A stretch of 64,000 nt of DNA from Acanthosepion pharaonis (GCA_903632075.3 CAHIKZ030004282.1:1486001-1550000); one strand, 5' to 3'. Counted from the first letter of the stretch, positions 44,233-54,664 are shown. Notes: generated by a model not told the origin, from the sequence alone. Program-made: numbers and translations.

Positions 44233-44236
<4 letters not shown>
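44011..44236 (-). repeat. Sequence with a hammerhead-like motif
   Basis: Minus strand: CCTGACGAGCGGACAGG (about 44145), 20 nt, GGTTCGTCTCCGAAACTCTGG (44090-44110). CGGAC and GTTCG can pair as a five-bp stem II extension, and CUGACGA and GAAA match the hammerhead core. Function untested. Confidence 0.5.

Positions 44237-44237
<1 letters not shown>

Positions 44238-44292
<55 letters not shown>
44238..44292. repeat. (AT)n microsatellite, about 55 bp
   Basis: TA tract between the hammerhead-like repeat and SINEs. Confidence 0.95.
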
Positions 44293-44294
<2 letters not shown>

Positions 44295-44645
44295 CCATCC
44301 ACAAATAGACCGTTTCGCTGTATTGCGGCTTATAAGTGTGGCTAGATATCCGATTGCCTCAAGCCGGGATCGAAATCCGACTGGGTTGGCATCAGTCGGG
44401 GATTTTACCTCTGAGCGGTAGAGAGCAAGGCGGATTTTTACGTACTTCTTCATTGTTTATAAATTCGCGCTTTCTCCTAAGATTGCTCGTCCTGAATGAA
44501 ATTTTCCGGGGGCGTATATGTTGTCACCCACAGACTGACAGTCTCGCGGTATTACAGCTCATAAATGTAGCTAGACATCTGATTACCTAAAGCCGGGATC
44601 GAAACACGACTGGTTTGGCATCAGTCGGAGATTTTGCCCCTGTAT
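44293..44645 (-). mobile_element. Two direct copies of a tRNA-derived SINE
   Basis: GCCGGGATCGAAATCCGAC (44360) and GCCGGGATCGAAACACGAC (44590) on the plus strand are reversed B boxes. Both copies carry GGTTGGCATCAGTCGG-type and TAGCTAGACATC-type segments. Related copies lie at 48656-48990. Confidence 0.65.
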
Positions 44646-45736
44646 ATTTATGAGTTATATATATGAGGTATATTTAGGCTGCAAGTGTTTATCCAAACAA
44701 GTTTGATTAAAAAGGTCTGACAGCCATGTTTGTTTCATTTTTATTATTGTATTTTTCCAGTTTTCTAATAATGTTTTGTATATTGTGCACAAGATTGTAC
44801 AAGGTTCATGTTATTTTGTTTAAGTATTTTTAACTGTCTCATTCCTTTTCAAGAACCAATGTGATGTATGCGTGGGTGGAGGGCAAAACTCATTTTCCTA
44901 CAGTTTGGTATCTTTTTGTAAAATTTGAAATAGTCTGAGGTGGCTTCATGTATAAAGGTTATTGGGAACGAGGCTGCGACAAGAGAAATGCGATTTTCTA
45001 ATATCTCTGAAAAAAACAAAAAGAAAACTTAATTTAGTCAACGCTTTTCTTCCTCTGATGGACTTTATAAACGCAAATGAGAGGATTTCATTTTGTAGCA
45101 TGTATTTATAAGCAATAGCAAAAATATTTGTTTTAAAAATTATTAAGTTAATGAAAGCACAAAAATATTCATCAGGTTAGCTGAAAAGTTATGGAGGACC
45201 CAACGTGACGAAATTCAATATCTAATAAACGTGTGAGTTGCCTTATTCACGAATTGTAGTAGCGTTAATTCCTACCCATCGTATGTTGACCGTAACTGGA
45301 TTTCGAATGGGCCACTTTCTATTTCTTAAAATACTTTCAACACTCCGTTACCATAGTCAAACAAGGTAAAGTTGATGGTGGCTGAGTTCCGTTTGATGTA
45401 CAGGGCTTCTCTTAGAATGAAGTGTTTTCGAAAATTTGATTTACAAAGGACCCTAGTGTTTGCTACGAGAATCTTTCTTCAGGGTTCCGGCTATGCCCAA
45501 CACACGATGTCTAGGAATTAACGTTCACACAGTCAAAATATGAAAATAAACTAACAACATCAGAAACAACAGCCCCTTGAAAATGACTGAAGAAGTGCTC
45601 GAAACCTCTTGGGACAATCAAGGGTATGGACAGTTTTGGGACTCGCTCAATCAAACCAAACGCAAAAGATGTAAGAAAGCTGGAAAAACTATATAAAGAA
45701 CTAATTAAATTTTCCTTGCCCGTCGTATTTAACGAA

Positions 45737-45737
<1 letters not shown>
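44646..45737 (+). other. Unassigned sequence with weak PLE-like motif
   Basis: Near 45583 ACTGAAGAAGTGCTCGAAACCTC has the outer parts of a hammerhead core, but stem II would be only two pairs. Otherwise no recognised features. Confidence 0.3.
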
Positions 45738-45782
<45 letters not shown>

Positions 45783-45790
45783 ATGATGGA
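45738..45790. repeat. (AT)n plus (GAT)n
   Basis: TA tract 45739-45779 then GATGATGATG. Confidence 0.95.
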
Positions 45791-46454
45791 CTCTCCCGTC
45801 GATTTCGACGTATGAGGTTCCGACAACTTTTTAATGACCTTTATGTTTGAATATAGAGTGACATTTCAGACCTGCTAATGACTTGCAAAGAAAACCACAG
45901 ATTGGGCAAGCGTGTGAGCAAAGAGGGTGCACTTCTCTGGCACCTTCTGAGGCTTTTTTCCTTTCTCTTGCTTCCCGGAGCTTGACAACGCTTGCCGCCG
46001 AAAAATTCCTGATTCCAGTGTAAGTTACACTTTTCCAAGCTTTGCGATCCAAGGCAGTATTCCCCAAATCAGTGTGTGCAATATTTGCAGCTGCAAGGTT
46101 ACTTTTCAGCTTATCTTTAAACCTGAGCAAGGGTCGGCCAACATTCCGTTGACCACCCTCAAGCTGGCTGTGCATGAGAATCTTTGGAATTCTACAATCT
46201 TGTATCCGCACAACATGACCGACCCATCGTAACTGTACCCTCATGAAGAAGCTCTCAATTCCGTCAATGTTACACATCGTTAGAAGGTCGACATTGGATT
46301 TTTTGTCCTGCAGGGTTAGTCCACAGATCGCTCGGAGACATCTTTTGTGAAAGACATCTAATTGCTGAATCTGCTTACGATACAGGGTCCAGGCCTCTGA
46401 TCCATACAAAAAAGTAGTGAGGACAACTGCTTTGTACACGGGGATTTTTGTCGC

Positions 46455-46458
<4 letters not shown>
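45791..46458 (-). mobile_element. LINE C-terminal region with C2H2-like zinc finger
   Basis: A minus-strand frame open from 46511 to the stop at 45831 (first codons are (AT)n) encodes VYKAVVLTTFLYGSEAWTLY, LDVFHKRCLRAI, VQLRWVGHVVRI, GGQRNVGRPLLRFKDKLKSNL, DRKAWKS, then CPICGFLCKSLAGLKCHSIFKH. This is the post-RT domain of a non-LTR element with a terminal C2H2-type finger. It is 5'-truncated: the RT catalytic motifs lie beyond the (AT)n tract and are missing. The 200-odd codons without a stop suggest a younger insertion than most here. Confidence 0.75.
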
Positions 46459-46507
<49 letters not shown>

Positions 46508-46630
46508 TCAAACAATTATTTTAAGACATTTTTTTTATGTTTATACGTTCTTTTTATAGATATGAATATTTGTATCTAAAAAAGAACATATAAACATAAA
46601 AAAATGTCTTAAAATAATTTTCGGACTTTG
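46459..46630. repeat. (AT)n followed by a long imperfect palindrome
   Basis: (AT)n 46459-46502. Arms about 46514-46562 and 46573-46620 are inverted copies (TTTTAAGACATTTTTTTTAT against ATAAAAAAATGTCTTAAAAT) with few mismatches and about 10 bp between. A third partial copy is at 46912-46960. Confidence 0.75.
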
Positions 46631-46737
46631 TCCATTTCATAATGTTTACATTTAGATACGCATCGAGCAGAGATGAATATATGAGAGAAAATCATGGAGG
46701 ATTGTGGTTTAAAAACAGTAAAATCGACCTTGCTAAC

Positions 46738-46950
46738 CAAAACGATCCTCTGTGGCTCAATCGGTAAAAGTACGTCAGGCTATATGACGGTTCCGTATAG
46801 GATACAGGTTCGATTCCTCTCGGAGGATGCATATTTTCTATGAAACTTTCTCGGACATTCAGGTCGGTAAATGTTGTTAATACTGTTTTATTATAAAAAG
46901 AGCATTTAGTTAAATATTGGTATCTATAAAAAGAACATATAAGCATAAAA
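46738..46950 (+). mobile_element. tRNA-derived SINE with tRNA-like head
   Basis: 46745-46828 folds like a tRNA: acceptor arms ATCCTCT and GGAGGAT pair over 7 bp, TGGCTCAATCGG fits the A box, CGTCA-TGACG can make the anticodon stem and GGTTCGATTCC is a perfect B box. The anticodon loop (GGCTATA) lacks T33 and the T stem is poor. The tail (TTCAGGTCGGTAAATGTTGT, TTAATACTG) is shared with the SINE at 31900-32060, so it is a SINE head, not a gene. Confidence 0.65.
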
Positions 46951-46955
46951 AACGT

Positions 46956-46960
<5 letters not shown>

Positions 46961-46996
<36 letters not shown>
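46961..46996. repeat. (AT)n microsatellite, about 36 bp
   Basis: TA tract at the 5' edge of a truncated LINE. Confidence 0.95.
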
Positions 46997-46998
<2 letters not shown>

Positions 46999-47380
46999 GT
47001 GGGCTGGTCATGTTGTGAGGATGGATGAGCATAAGATTCCATAAAAGGTGCTGTATGGACAACTGCTAAACTCCAAGCGTTCAGCTGGACGTGCACTCTT
47101 ATGCTACAAAGAAAATTGAAAAACAACTTGAAAAGTCTCAACTTTGATCTGAAAATCTGTGAAGCCCAGGCATCAAACCGAAAAGAGTAGCGTTAGACAT
47201 GTTTCATTAAGTTAAAGGGTTTTGAAGACAGTAGACTGAATCACCATCATCGGCTTCGCGAAGCTCTCAAGAAGAGACACCCTCAAAATCCTGCTTTAAC
47301 AAGTTTCACCTGTCAGTGTGGCTTTATCGCCCGCAACAAGGCTGGTCTAGTGTCACACTTAAGAAAGCACAAATGAAATA
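46997..47380 (+). mobile_element. LINE C-terminal fragment with zinc finger
   Basis: VRWAGHVVRMDEHKIP, VLYGQLLNSKRSAGRALL, KNNLKSLNFDLKICEAQASN and finally FTCQCGFIARNKAGLVSHLRKHK followed by a stop, in three frames. Same element class as 45791-46458 (RWxGHVxRM then C2H2-type finger), opposite strand, also truncated at an (AT)n tract. Confidence 0.7.
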
Positions 47381-47528
47381 TATCTTTCCCTTTCCTGATT
47401 TTCTCCACAATAGACCCAGCTAGCATGCATACGTGTAAAACGAAAGCACCATTCAATGCTGATCCTCATTTATCGTTCACGATAGGAGAATCCACCGCAC
47501 ACACAGATATATATATATATATATAAAT
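47381..47528. other. Unassigned spacer with short (AT)n
   Basis: TA units at 47508-47524. Confidence 0.5.
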
Positions 47529-48296
47529 AAACAAGGCTAGAACATGTAAAACTTGGGATGACCCATGCCCTTTATGCCTCCATGAGAAATTGCACATAAT
47601 TAAGCTTCTAAATAATAATAATCTATTAAACAATAGACACGAGTTAACGGTTTTTTGTAGGCATCATCAGATTTTTGGTTTGAATTATTAGCTAAAAACT
47701 AGCATACAATATAATAACTTGTTTAATCCATAGCCCACTCATCAGTTTCATGGTTTGAATAATTAACTAAAAACAATATAACACTCTTCATAATCCATAG
47801 CCCAAATAAATAGTTTAAATACCCTAAAAAAAGATAACCCTTTATGAAGTCGTCAAAAAACAAACGTTACGACAGTTTTTTATATGCACAAATCCCTTTC
47901 ATAAAAAAATAAAATAAAAAAATAAATTAATCTCCATAGACATGCAAACTAGACGAGGGTTAATACATCTTCCGTTTCAAATTTAGACACCCTCACCTTT
48001 CCCTGACTTGACATCTACGAAAGTAACTGTATACTGATACTTATTATTAACACCCAACACCCGCCTACCCAACTTAAACAATTCGCCCTAGCTGTTACCT
48101 TGGAAATTTTGATTTCAATTTTTAAAACACGTAAATTTCAGAAACACGTTATTCCAAAAAAATTTCGCTTGAAGATGGAACAGAGCTTATTTTAACTCAG
48201 TTTAATTTAAATAATTATATTGAAGTTTTCGGCTCTTGTTTTGAAACATGGGACTTCTTATGTCGCGATTTGGAATCATATTTTTAAATGAATAAT
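47529..48296 (+). mobile_element. Penelope-like element 3' end: GIY-YIG tail, 3' UTR and terminal repeat
   Basis: KARTCKTWDDPCPLCLHEKLHIIKLL, NLLNNRHELTVFCRHHQIF (47530-47690) is the CxLCLxEK...RxEL...CRHRxK tail of PLE GIY-YIG proteins, open over about 55 codons. It is followed by about 170 bp of A-rich sequence and then the full terminal block (47870-48296), with TTCGCTTGAAGATGGAACAG and GGCTCTTGTTTTGAAACATG. This copy fixes the order coding end, UTR, terminal block, (AT)n for the family. Confidence 0.75.
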
Positions 48297-48605
48297 TATA
48301 TATATATATATATATATATATGTTGTGTATGATACACCTAATTTACATAAGCGGACTACCGACCATATAAATATGGGTTGGTACCGGAAGACGGGGAAGA
48401 TAGTAGAGATTAAGAAATTGAATCCAGAGACTCTGCCCGACTGCGATTTAGTCAACCCATTATGCAGGAACAGTCTTCCCAAGAATATACCAAACTAACT
48501 GTAAATATTGTGTACCTATTCTTTGTTTCAATACATTTTGTTAACGTACATTTTGTGTTGTATTATTCCATGCTTATTTAAGCTTCAACAATATATATAA
48601 AGTGT

Positions 48606-48640
<35 letters not shown>

Positions 48641-48655
48641 CATAACAAATCATCA
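48297..48655. other. (AT)n tracts and unassigned sequence
   Basis: (AT)n 48298-48321 and 48595-48640. Between them a short open stretch (MGWYRKTGKIVEIKKLNPET-like, 48375-48500) with no recognised family; possibly an LTR or retroelement end. Confidence 0.35.
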
Positions 48656-48995
48656 GTGTGGCTAGACATGAGATTGCTTCAAGCCAGGATCGAAACCCGA
48701 CCGATCTGACATCAGACGCTCAACAGTGGATCATCGGAGAAAGCGAATTTTTTAACACCTTATATATGAGATATAAGCATTATCAGCTACCAGAGTGCTC
48801 ATTTCATCGCAAAGGACGTTTAGCGTTAATACCAGCCACCAACAAATTCCTTTTCCTCCGAGATGGTATGGCGTATATAGTCATCCACAGACAGACTATT
48901 TCGCTGTATCAGAGCTCATCAGTTTGTTTAGACATGCGATTCGAAACCCGAAAGGTTTCACATCAGTCGGAGACTCTCACCCCTAGGCCTTAGGA
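48656..48995 (-). mobile_element. Two tRNA-derived SINE copies
   Basis: Reversed B boxes CCAGGATCGAAACCCGAC (48685) and CGATTCGAAACCCGAAAG (48940) on the plus strand, with flanks as at 44293-44645 (GTGGCTAGACATGAGATTGC; CATCAGTCGGAGA). Confidence 0.6.
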
Positions 48996-49083
48996 GAAAG
49001 GGAATCGGGGTGGCCATTTATATTTGCTTTGTATATGTTTGTCTTGGAAAAATTATAAACATCCATCTCTCTAATCCTAGCCT

Positions 49084-49176
<93 letters not shown>

Positions 49177-49200
49177 TTGTGTATGCGGGTGCGTGTTTGT
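48996..49200. repeat. Microsatellite (TC)n(AT)n(TG)n
   Basis: TC 49085-49114, TA 49114-49152, TG/GC-containing to about 49200. Frames through it are low-complexity. Confidence 0.85.
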
Positions 49201-50053
49201 GTGTCCATCGCAAATAAACTAATAAAAATAATCTCATAAATTTCTATTCTCACCGTAACAGCAAAATAAAATCCATGATAAGCGCCGCATTATATTTACG
49301 AGCACTCAGAATTTGTAGCCCTCAATATTTATATGAACAGGAGATACTTTTAAGCAAATCATTTCATATTAAACGCGAAACAAAAAAGCTCGTAAAATAT
49401 TTAAAAAAAGAAGAGTTGTCAATTTTGACAAGCCCAACGAATCAGAATATATTATTCTACTCATGAACTCTATTATAAATGAAATTGGAAAGAATTTATC
49501 TAAGCTTAACAAAGAACGTTTTGCAACTACTTCTAAAACAATAAAATACTTAATTAATACGAAATAAAATAAAACTTGAAGGAGGAAATTTACCTTATTA
49601 CTCGTAATAATTGCCACCATATATAGAAGCCTCAAGGAAATTAAATAAAATATTATGTGATTAAGAAAGGGATGTTTTACAAACCAATGTATTAGTTTCT
49701 CAACGGAATAAGTTTGAATTTTGATTTAGAAAGTGCTACTCAGATTCAAAGAGAAAGCAATCTACTAAGAGGAAAATACAAAGAAACTACTTTAATTGAC
49801 AGATCATCGACACCAAATATACGTCAAATTTCTTACAGCAATTCACATTTCTTGGCAGAATTTCTATCCTTCACAATGGAGGATATTTAATGACGAAAGA
49901 TGTAGAAACAGAAACAAAAAGAAAAAAAAAGAAACTAAATGAAGTCGGCAAGATTATGTAGCCAAAAAATTAATTTGAAAAATAAAATTTTAATTGAAAA
50001 TTACCAGCGTCCCTTTTCCTTCATGCGAATTTTTTCACAACTTTGTCATAGAT

Positions 50054-50058
<5 letters not shown>
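49201..50058. other. Unassigned AT-rich sequence
   Basis: 49730-49900 is the partner of 24560-24770. 49260-49640 has short frames on both strands but no recognised product. Confidence 0.35.
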
Positions 50059-50133
<75 letters not shown>

Positions 50134-50192
50134 TGATAGAAATATCAAATATATGTATATATATTCATATAGATAGATAGACATAACAAATA

Positions 50193-50258
<66 letters not shown>

Positions 50259-50309
50259 GATAGATAGATAGAGAGATAGATAGGTAGATAGATGAATAGA
50301 TAGAAATAT

Positions 50310-50367
<58 letters not shown>

Positions 50368-50380
50368 AATATAGAATATA
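50059..50380. repeat. Microsatellite block (AT)n(GA)n(GATA)n
   Basis: (AT)n 50063-50097, GA to 50129, GATA runs to 50366. The mariner element inserted at its right edge. Confidence 0.95.
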
Positions 50381-51662
50381 TCAGGTCATCCCATAAGTTC
50401 TGTCCGATTTTTAACCTTTTGTTAAAATGAACGAAATTTAAAGAGTATTTTATAATGTCTAATGGTGCTGAACATTATTTTTATGTTTAGATGCATTTAA
50501 ACTGATCAAATTTTATTTCAGAGAACAATAAAATTAAATTTTGTTTGATTAAAACAATGCTAACATGGAAGTACCCAAGAATCATTTGAGGCACATAATG
50601 CTTTATGAGTTCAAGAAAGGAAACTCAGCAGCCGAAGCGGCTAGAAACATTCACTCAGTTTATGGAGATGTGTGAATGAAAGAACTTGCAGAAGATGGTT
50701 TTGCAAAATTCAGAGGTGGAGATTTCACCCTTGAAGATGAAGATCGAACCGGGCGTCCAGTTGAGTTTGATGAAAAGCTTCTTGAAGCAGCCCTTGAAGA
50801 AAATCCTGCTTTATCAGTTGAGGAATTGGCAGTGGTTCTCAGTTCAAACCATACAACTGTTCATCGTCATCTTCAATAACTTGGAAAAGTTCCTAAACTT
50901 GGAAAATGGGTGCCTCATGAATTGTCTGAAAACAACCTCAAATTCCGAGTTGACATCTGCTCTTCTCTTCATTCTCGCCAACTTGTTTCACCTTTATTGG
51001 ATAGACTTGTGACTGGCGACGAAAAATGGATGTTTTATCGAAATGTTAAGCGTCGTAGACAGTGGCTTGGTAAAGGGGAAGGACCCCAGCCACAGCCGAG
51101 AAGGGAACTTCATGGGCAAAAGGTTCTTCTTTCAATCTGGTGGGATCGCCAAGGAATAATCCACTTTGAATTCTTACCACCTAATGCAACAATTAATGCT
51201 CAAATATACTGTCGGCAATTAGAGCCTTTGAACCAAGCTTTGAGGAAAGAAAGACCTGCTCTAGTGAATCGAAAAGGGGTGATGTTTCATCAGGACAATG
51301 CACGACCCCACACAGCAAGAATCACGTCACAAAAGATCGAAGAACTTGGTTGGGAGAAAATTCCTCATCCACCTTATTCTCCCGATCTTGCTCCTTCAGA
51401 CTACCATTTGTTTCGTAGCTTACAGAATCATTTGGAAGAAACAGCTTTTGTAACACAGGAAGAGGTTAAAACTGACATTTGTGAGTTCTTCGAATCAAAG
51501 CCAAAAGAATTTTACAGTAATGGAATTAATAATCTTGTTAATAGATGGAAGGAAGTCATAGATAATCAGGGAAAATATATTGTTGATTTAATCTGTAATT
51601 AAATGTCACATTTGGTCACTTGTTTTCTTTATTCAAAATTCGGACAGAACTTATGGGATGAC

Positions 51663-51666
<4 letters not shown>
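50381..51666 (+). mobile_element. Mariner transposon, nearly intact, 1286 bp
   Basis: Perfectly matched ITRs of at least 25 bp (TCAGGTCATCCCATAAGTTC and on) lie at both ends, with a TA duplication on each side (50379-50380, 51667-51668). The length is typical of complete mariners. The transposase frame runs from ATG 50565 to TAA 51600-51602. It contains the N-terminal helix-turn-helix region (HLRHIMLYEFKKG; FAKFRGGDFTLED), VTGDEKW with the first catalytic Asp, HQDNARPH with the second, and APSDYHLF with the third. The last two are separated by 34 residues, the mariner D34D signature. Two in-frame stops, TGA at 50673 and TAA at 50877, plus a pair of offsetting one-base shifts at about 50671 and 50699-50702, make this copy inactive as it stands. 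Few other lesions, so it is recent. Confidence 0.92.
50565..51602 (+). pseudogene. Mariner transposase pseudogene
   Basis: About 345 codons, the usual length for a mariner transposase, which cuts at the ITRs and inserts at TA. All three catalytic aspartates (DEKW, QDNARPH, PSDYHLF) are present. The reading frame is the same from start to end except for a local shift across NERTCRRW-encoding bases (about 50672-50700). TGA 50673-50675 lies in that shifted patch, and TAA 50877-50879 replaces what is probably a Gln codon after HRHLQ. The longest uninterrupted part begins after 50880 and ends at 51602. Confidence 0.9.
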
Positions 51667-51731
<65 letters not shown>

Positions 51732-51739
51732 ATAGATAG

Positions 51740-51797
<58 letters not shown>

Positions 51798-51808
51798 CAA
51801 ATGCTTTC

Positions 51809-51858
<50 letters not shown>

Positions 51859-51866
51859 GTATATTT
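51667..51866. repeat. (AT)n(GATA)n microsatellites
   Basis: TA and GATA tracts (51667-51740), TA 51745-51793 and 51816-51855. Confidence 0.95.
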
Positions 51867-52254
51867 AGGCAGCAGATTTTCATTAATACATGTTTCATTA
51901 AGTAACATAGACATGTTTTTGTCTATTTATTTTAAGTAAGTTCCTTTCATATTGCCTGATGAGCTTAATCATATTATCGTTGAAAGACGAAAGGAAAACA
52001 TCATATTGATATATGTTTAAATCCAATCTAACCTTTCGGCTTACACAAGCCATTATCAAAGATGACAATTTCAATAAATCAATCAACACAGGGACGAACG
52101 AAACAACAATGATTTAAACATCTATCAATATGGTGTTTTCCTTTCGTCTTTCAACGATAATGTGATTAAGCTTATCAGACAATATGAAAGGAACTTACTT
52201 AAAATAAATAGACTAAAAAACTTGTCTATATTATTTAATGAAACATGCATTATT

Positions 52255-52257
<3 letters not shown>
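51867..52257. repeat. Inverted pair of PLE-type repeats with hammerhead-like motif
   Basis: 51875-52025 and 52110-52255 are inverted copies (CCTTTCATATTGCCTGATGAG / TCATCAGACAATATGAAAGG pattern). The spacer holds AACCTTTCGGCTTACACAAG and CCATTATCAAAG, in reverse TTGATAATGGCTTGTGTAAGCCGAAAGG, where GGCTT and AAGCC can pair ahead of GAAA. The right arm matches window positions 33-150. Confidence 0.55.
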
Positions 52258-52307
<50 letters not shown>

Positions 52308-52323
52308 AAAACATGCACACACA

Positions 52324-52392
<69 letters not shown>

Positions 52393-52619
52393 TGCCTGGC
52401 TCTTTAGGTTCATATTTAGGTTTGCTCTACTTAGTAGTCAATTTTGCTTTACTCGTTTTGAAGGTTTTTTTTTTTCTTTGGACTCTGAGCGTGAATTCTG
52501 AACGATTGTTTTCGCCTCAATTACATGGTCTTAGTTCTTTTTTTTTATCCCTTATTTTCCCTTGGGCATTGGTTTGTTCAATTACAAGCCTAAATACCTA
52601 AGGTTTTTCCAAACGAGTA

Positions 52620-52665
<46 letters not shown>
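52258..52665. repeat. Three (AT)n tracts with unassigned sequence between
   Basis: TA 52258-52303, 52327-52389 and 52625-52665. 52390-52622 is unassigned and T-rich. Confidence 0.85.
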
Positions 52666-52668
<3 letters not shown>

Positions 52669-52800
52669 TAGTGAATATACATAATATCCAACGTCGATAA
52701 CACAACTCGAAGTTTCATGCAGTTAATGCAATCTTCAGGTGTGGAGATCCTGATCGTTATCGAACGCATTCTCGTGATGATGATGATGTAAAATTGTGTG
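52666..52800 (-). repeat. Sequence with hammerhead-like motif
   Basis: Minus strand from about 52740: ACCTGAAGATTGCATTAACTG then CATGAAACTTCGAGTTGTG. TGCA and TGCA pair as stem II between CUGAAGA and GAAA, and CTTCGAG is a short stem III hairpin. Located just right of an (AT)n tract, as with PLE copies. Confidence 0.5.
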
Positions 52801-53565
52801 TACAAACATGTCTACTTAAAATATAGAATTAACTATAAATAATTAATATCGTTCAAATACGTAAGATCAAAAGTCGAAGTACTAAAAAAATAATAAATAA
52901 TTAAAAAAATTATTTAAATTTGAATTGGGATTCGAATGTAAACAGTATATCAAGGGAGGTAAATCGTTTTTATCATAAAATACCCAAATTTTGCCTATTA
53001 ACACAAATTAGAATGCAAATTAGAAATATAATATAAAAGTGCAAAAAGAAATAATAAATTGGGAATATATATCTAATGTACTTATAACATGAAATTATAT
53101 ACACACACACACCTTATAAATTAATCGAGTACAGTAATATTGCATTGTATGTGTGTATAGATATATAAGGAAAGTTATTGATAATTGGTTCTGAGAATAT
53201 TAAAAGTTGTTGCATATTATATTAATATCCGTAAAATCCATTTTGTAATCATTTTTAATCGGAGTCAATCTTTTGGGATTTATGGATACATGTAAACATT
53301 AATTCGGACATCGTGTTCAGCAAGTTAGAATTATTTAAGTGTTTTAATATAATAAGCTTCTTCAAGGGTCACCTGTCTCCCTTTGCCTTGTGTGGCACGA
53401 TTATCTCCCAGTTAATGGCTGGGTTCTTATGGATGTTTTTTAATCACCAAACGTAGATTGAAAGCATTGTACAGTTTTTTTTATTTGATATTGCTAAGTG
53501 TCATTTTGTTGTGGTAAAAACACAATTTCCAGTTGTTCACAGTGGATCCAAAGTAATATTTAATA
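52801..53565. other. Unassigned AT-rich intron sequence
   Basis: No repeats or genes recognised apart from short CA (53099-53112) and A-rich runs. Confidence 0.35.
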
Positions 53566-53644
53566 TTAGGTTGTAGCAAAAATAATGGCGTTTTTGACGT
53601 TAGGTTGAACGTCAAAAAACGACATTATTTTTGCACCAACCTAA
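53566..53644. mobile_element. MADE1-like palindromic mariner MITE, 79 bp
   Basis: Begins TTAGGTTG and ends CAACCTAA, flanked by TA on both sides. The two halves are inverted copies (GCAAAAATAATG on one arm, CATTATTTTTGC on the other) with about 33-bp arms, few mismatches and a small centre. TTAGGTTGGTGCAAAA ends are those of the Hsmar1 (cecropia-type) mariners, and human MADE1 is an 80-bp palindrome of the same design. Non-coding; it would need a related mariner transposase. Confidence 0.85.
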
Positions 53645-54045
53645 TATCAACGTCTGAGTTAATGTTAGTTCTGTATATAATGCCCTCAGTCATACACAGG
53701 CCGTTTAATGGACAGGTTGCGTTTTTACGGCAGTTGCATTGACTTTTACTAGGGTTATTTTTTAGTGTTTTGTTTGGGATTTTGCTTAATACCTTATTGA
53801 TATGTTGGGATATGTAATTATCTAAGTTTTTGTACAGCTAGAGCTTACCTTAATGTTATTTTTGCTTCAGTGTTAGAAAATGACCAAAAATGTTAGTGAA
53901 TTAAATTAAGGAAAATTCTACCTACATTGGTTTTGACATCACTGTGGTATGGTGGGTTGAACCATATTATGTTACGTTTTGTGCATGCAAAATCTATTCT
54001 ATTATCCTAATTTCGCTTGTTTTTTTGTTTTTTTTTATTTTTCAG
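53645..54045. other. Intron sequence ahead of an exon
   Basis: Unassigned. A T-rich polypyrimidine tract (54011-54043) precedes the AG acceptor at 54044-54045. Confidence 0.5.
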
Positions 54046-54145
54046 AAAGTCAATCTGAACATATTAGTGAAAGCCATTTGTATTTAAAGGGTCAAATGAT
54101 GTTGGTAAAAGAATGGGATTGTCTCATGTTTCTCGGAACCCCGGT
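54046..54145 (+). CDS. Gyc88E-like: Soluble guanylate cyclase 88E-like, exon (HNOBA core)
   Basis: A 100-bp exon between TTTTTCAG and GTAAGT, phase 1 in and phase 2 out. It completes a Glu codon with the previous exon and encodes SQSEHISESHLYLKGQMMLV and then KEWDCLMFLGTP. The LKGQM followed 10-15 residues later by (M/L)FLxxP is a hallmark of soluble guanylate cyclase HNOBA domains, where this strand packs in the dimer and signalling helix region. FLGTPV rather than FLCSP favours the Gyc-88E/89D type over NO-sensing beta-1. Clear codon match, no stops, canonical splice sites. Confidence 0.92.
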
Positions 54146-54660
54146 GTAAGTATTTTCTTGAAATTAAGCTTTTTCGTCGATCTTTTTAAGTTAACACGAA
54201 CTTCGATATTTCAAATATTTCAAATAATTTTTACTAAGCCTAGTTCAATATGGCACCGAAACAAATAGTGAGATAATGGGGTTAGGTTGACTGTTGTGAT
54301 TATTGTGCAGGTCAATAATTGTTTGCAAATTGTCAGCGTCCATGCTAGGGATCAGTCTTCCGACACTAGTGGAAAACCCACAAGTAGCTCGATTTACATA
54401 ATGAGTTTTCAAATGCTGACAGGTTTAGCACCAGGTCACACTGTTGGAGCACTCAGTTAAAATCAATATCTATCTATCTATGAAAATCAATCAACGCAAA
54501 ATCAAAAATACTAGAATTGCTTTCTTCTTTTACTCCATATCTCATTCCCTGATGAAGCCTTAATAAAAGTGAAACGTTTTAGACTGATAAACGTTTTCTA
54601 GTTGATCTTTATCTTATCATTCTGTCAGATTCTGATCTATATTTGGTTTGTATTTGATCC
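54146..54660 (+). other. Intron sequence with PLE-type motif
   Basis: 54545-54600 has CCTGATGAAGCCTT and AGTGAAACGTTTTAG, the outer parts of a PLE hammerhead core, but stem II pairing is weak. A degenerate relative is at 31580-31640. Confidence 0.4.
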
Positions 54661-54664
54661 CAAA

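Noticed and set aside
45583..45610. Hammerhead ribozyme
   Set aside because: Stem II would have only two base pairs.
46745..46828. A functional tRNA gene
   Set aside because: Anticodon loop without T33, poor T stem, and a tail shared with another SINE copy.
47640..47690. Hammerhead-like CTGATGATG on the minus strand
   Set aside because: The same bases encode the conserved CRHH-type tail of a PLE protein on the plus strand, and no GAAA partner exists.
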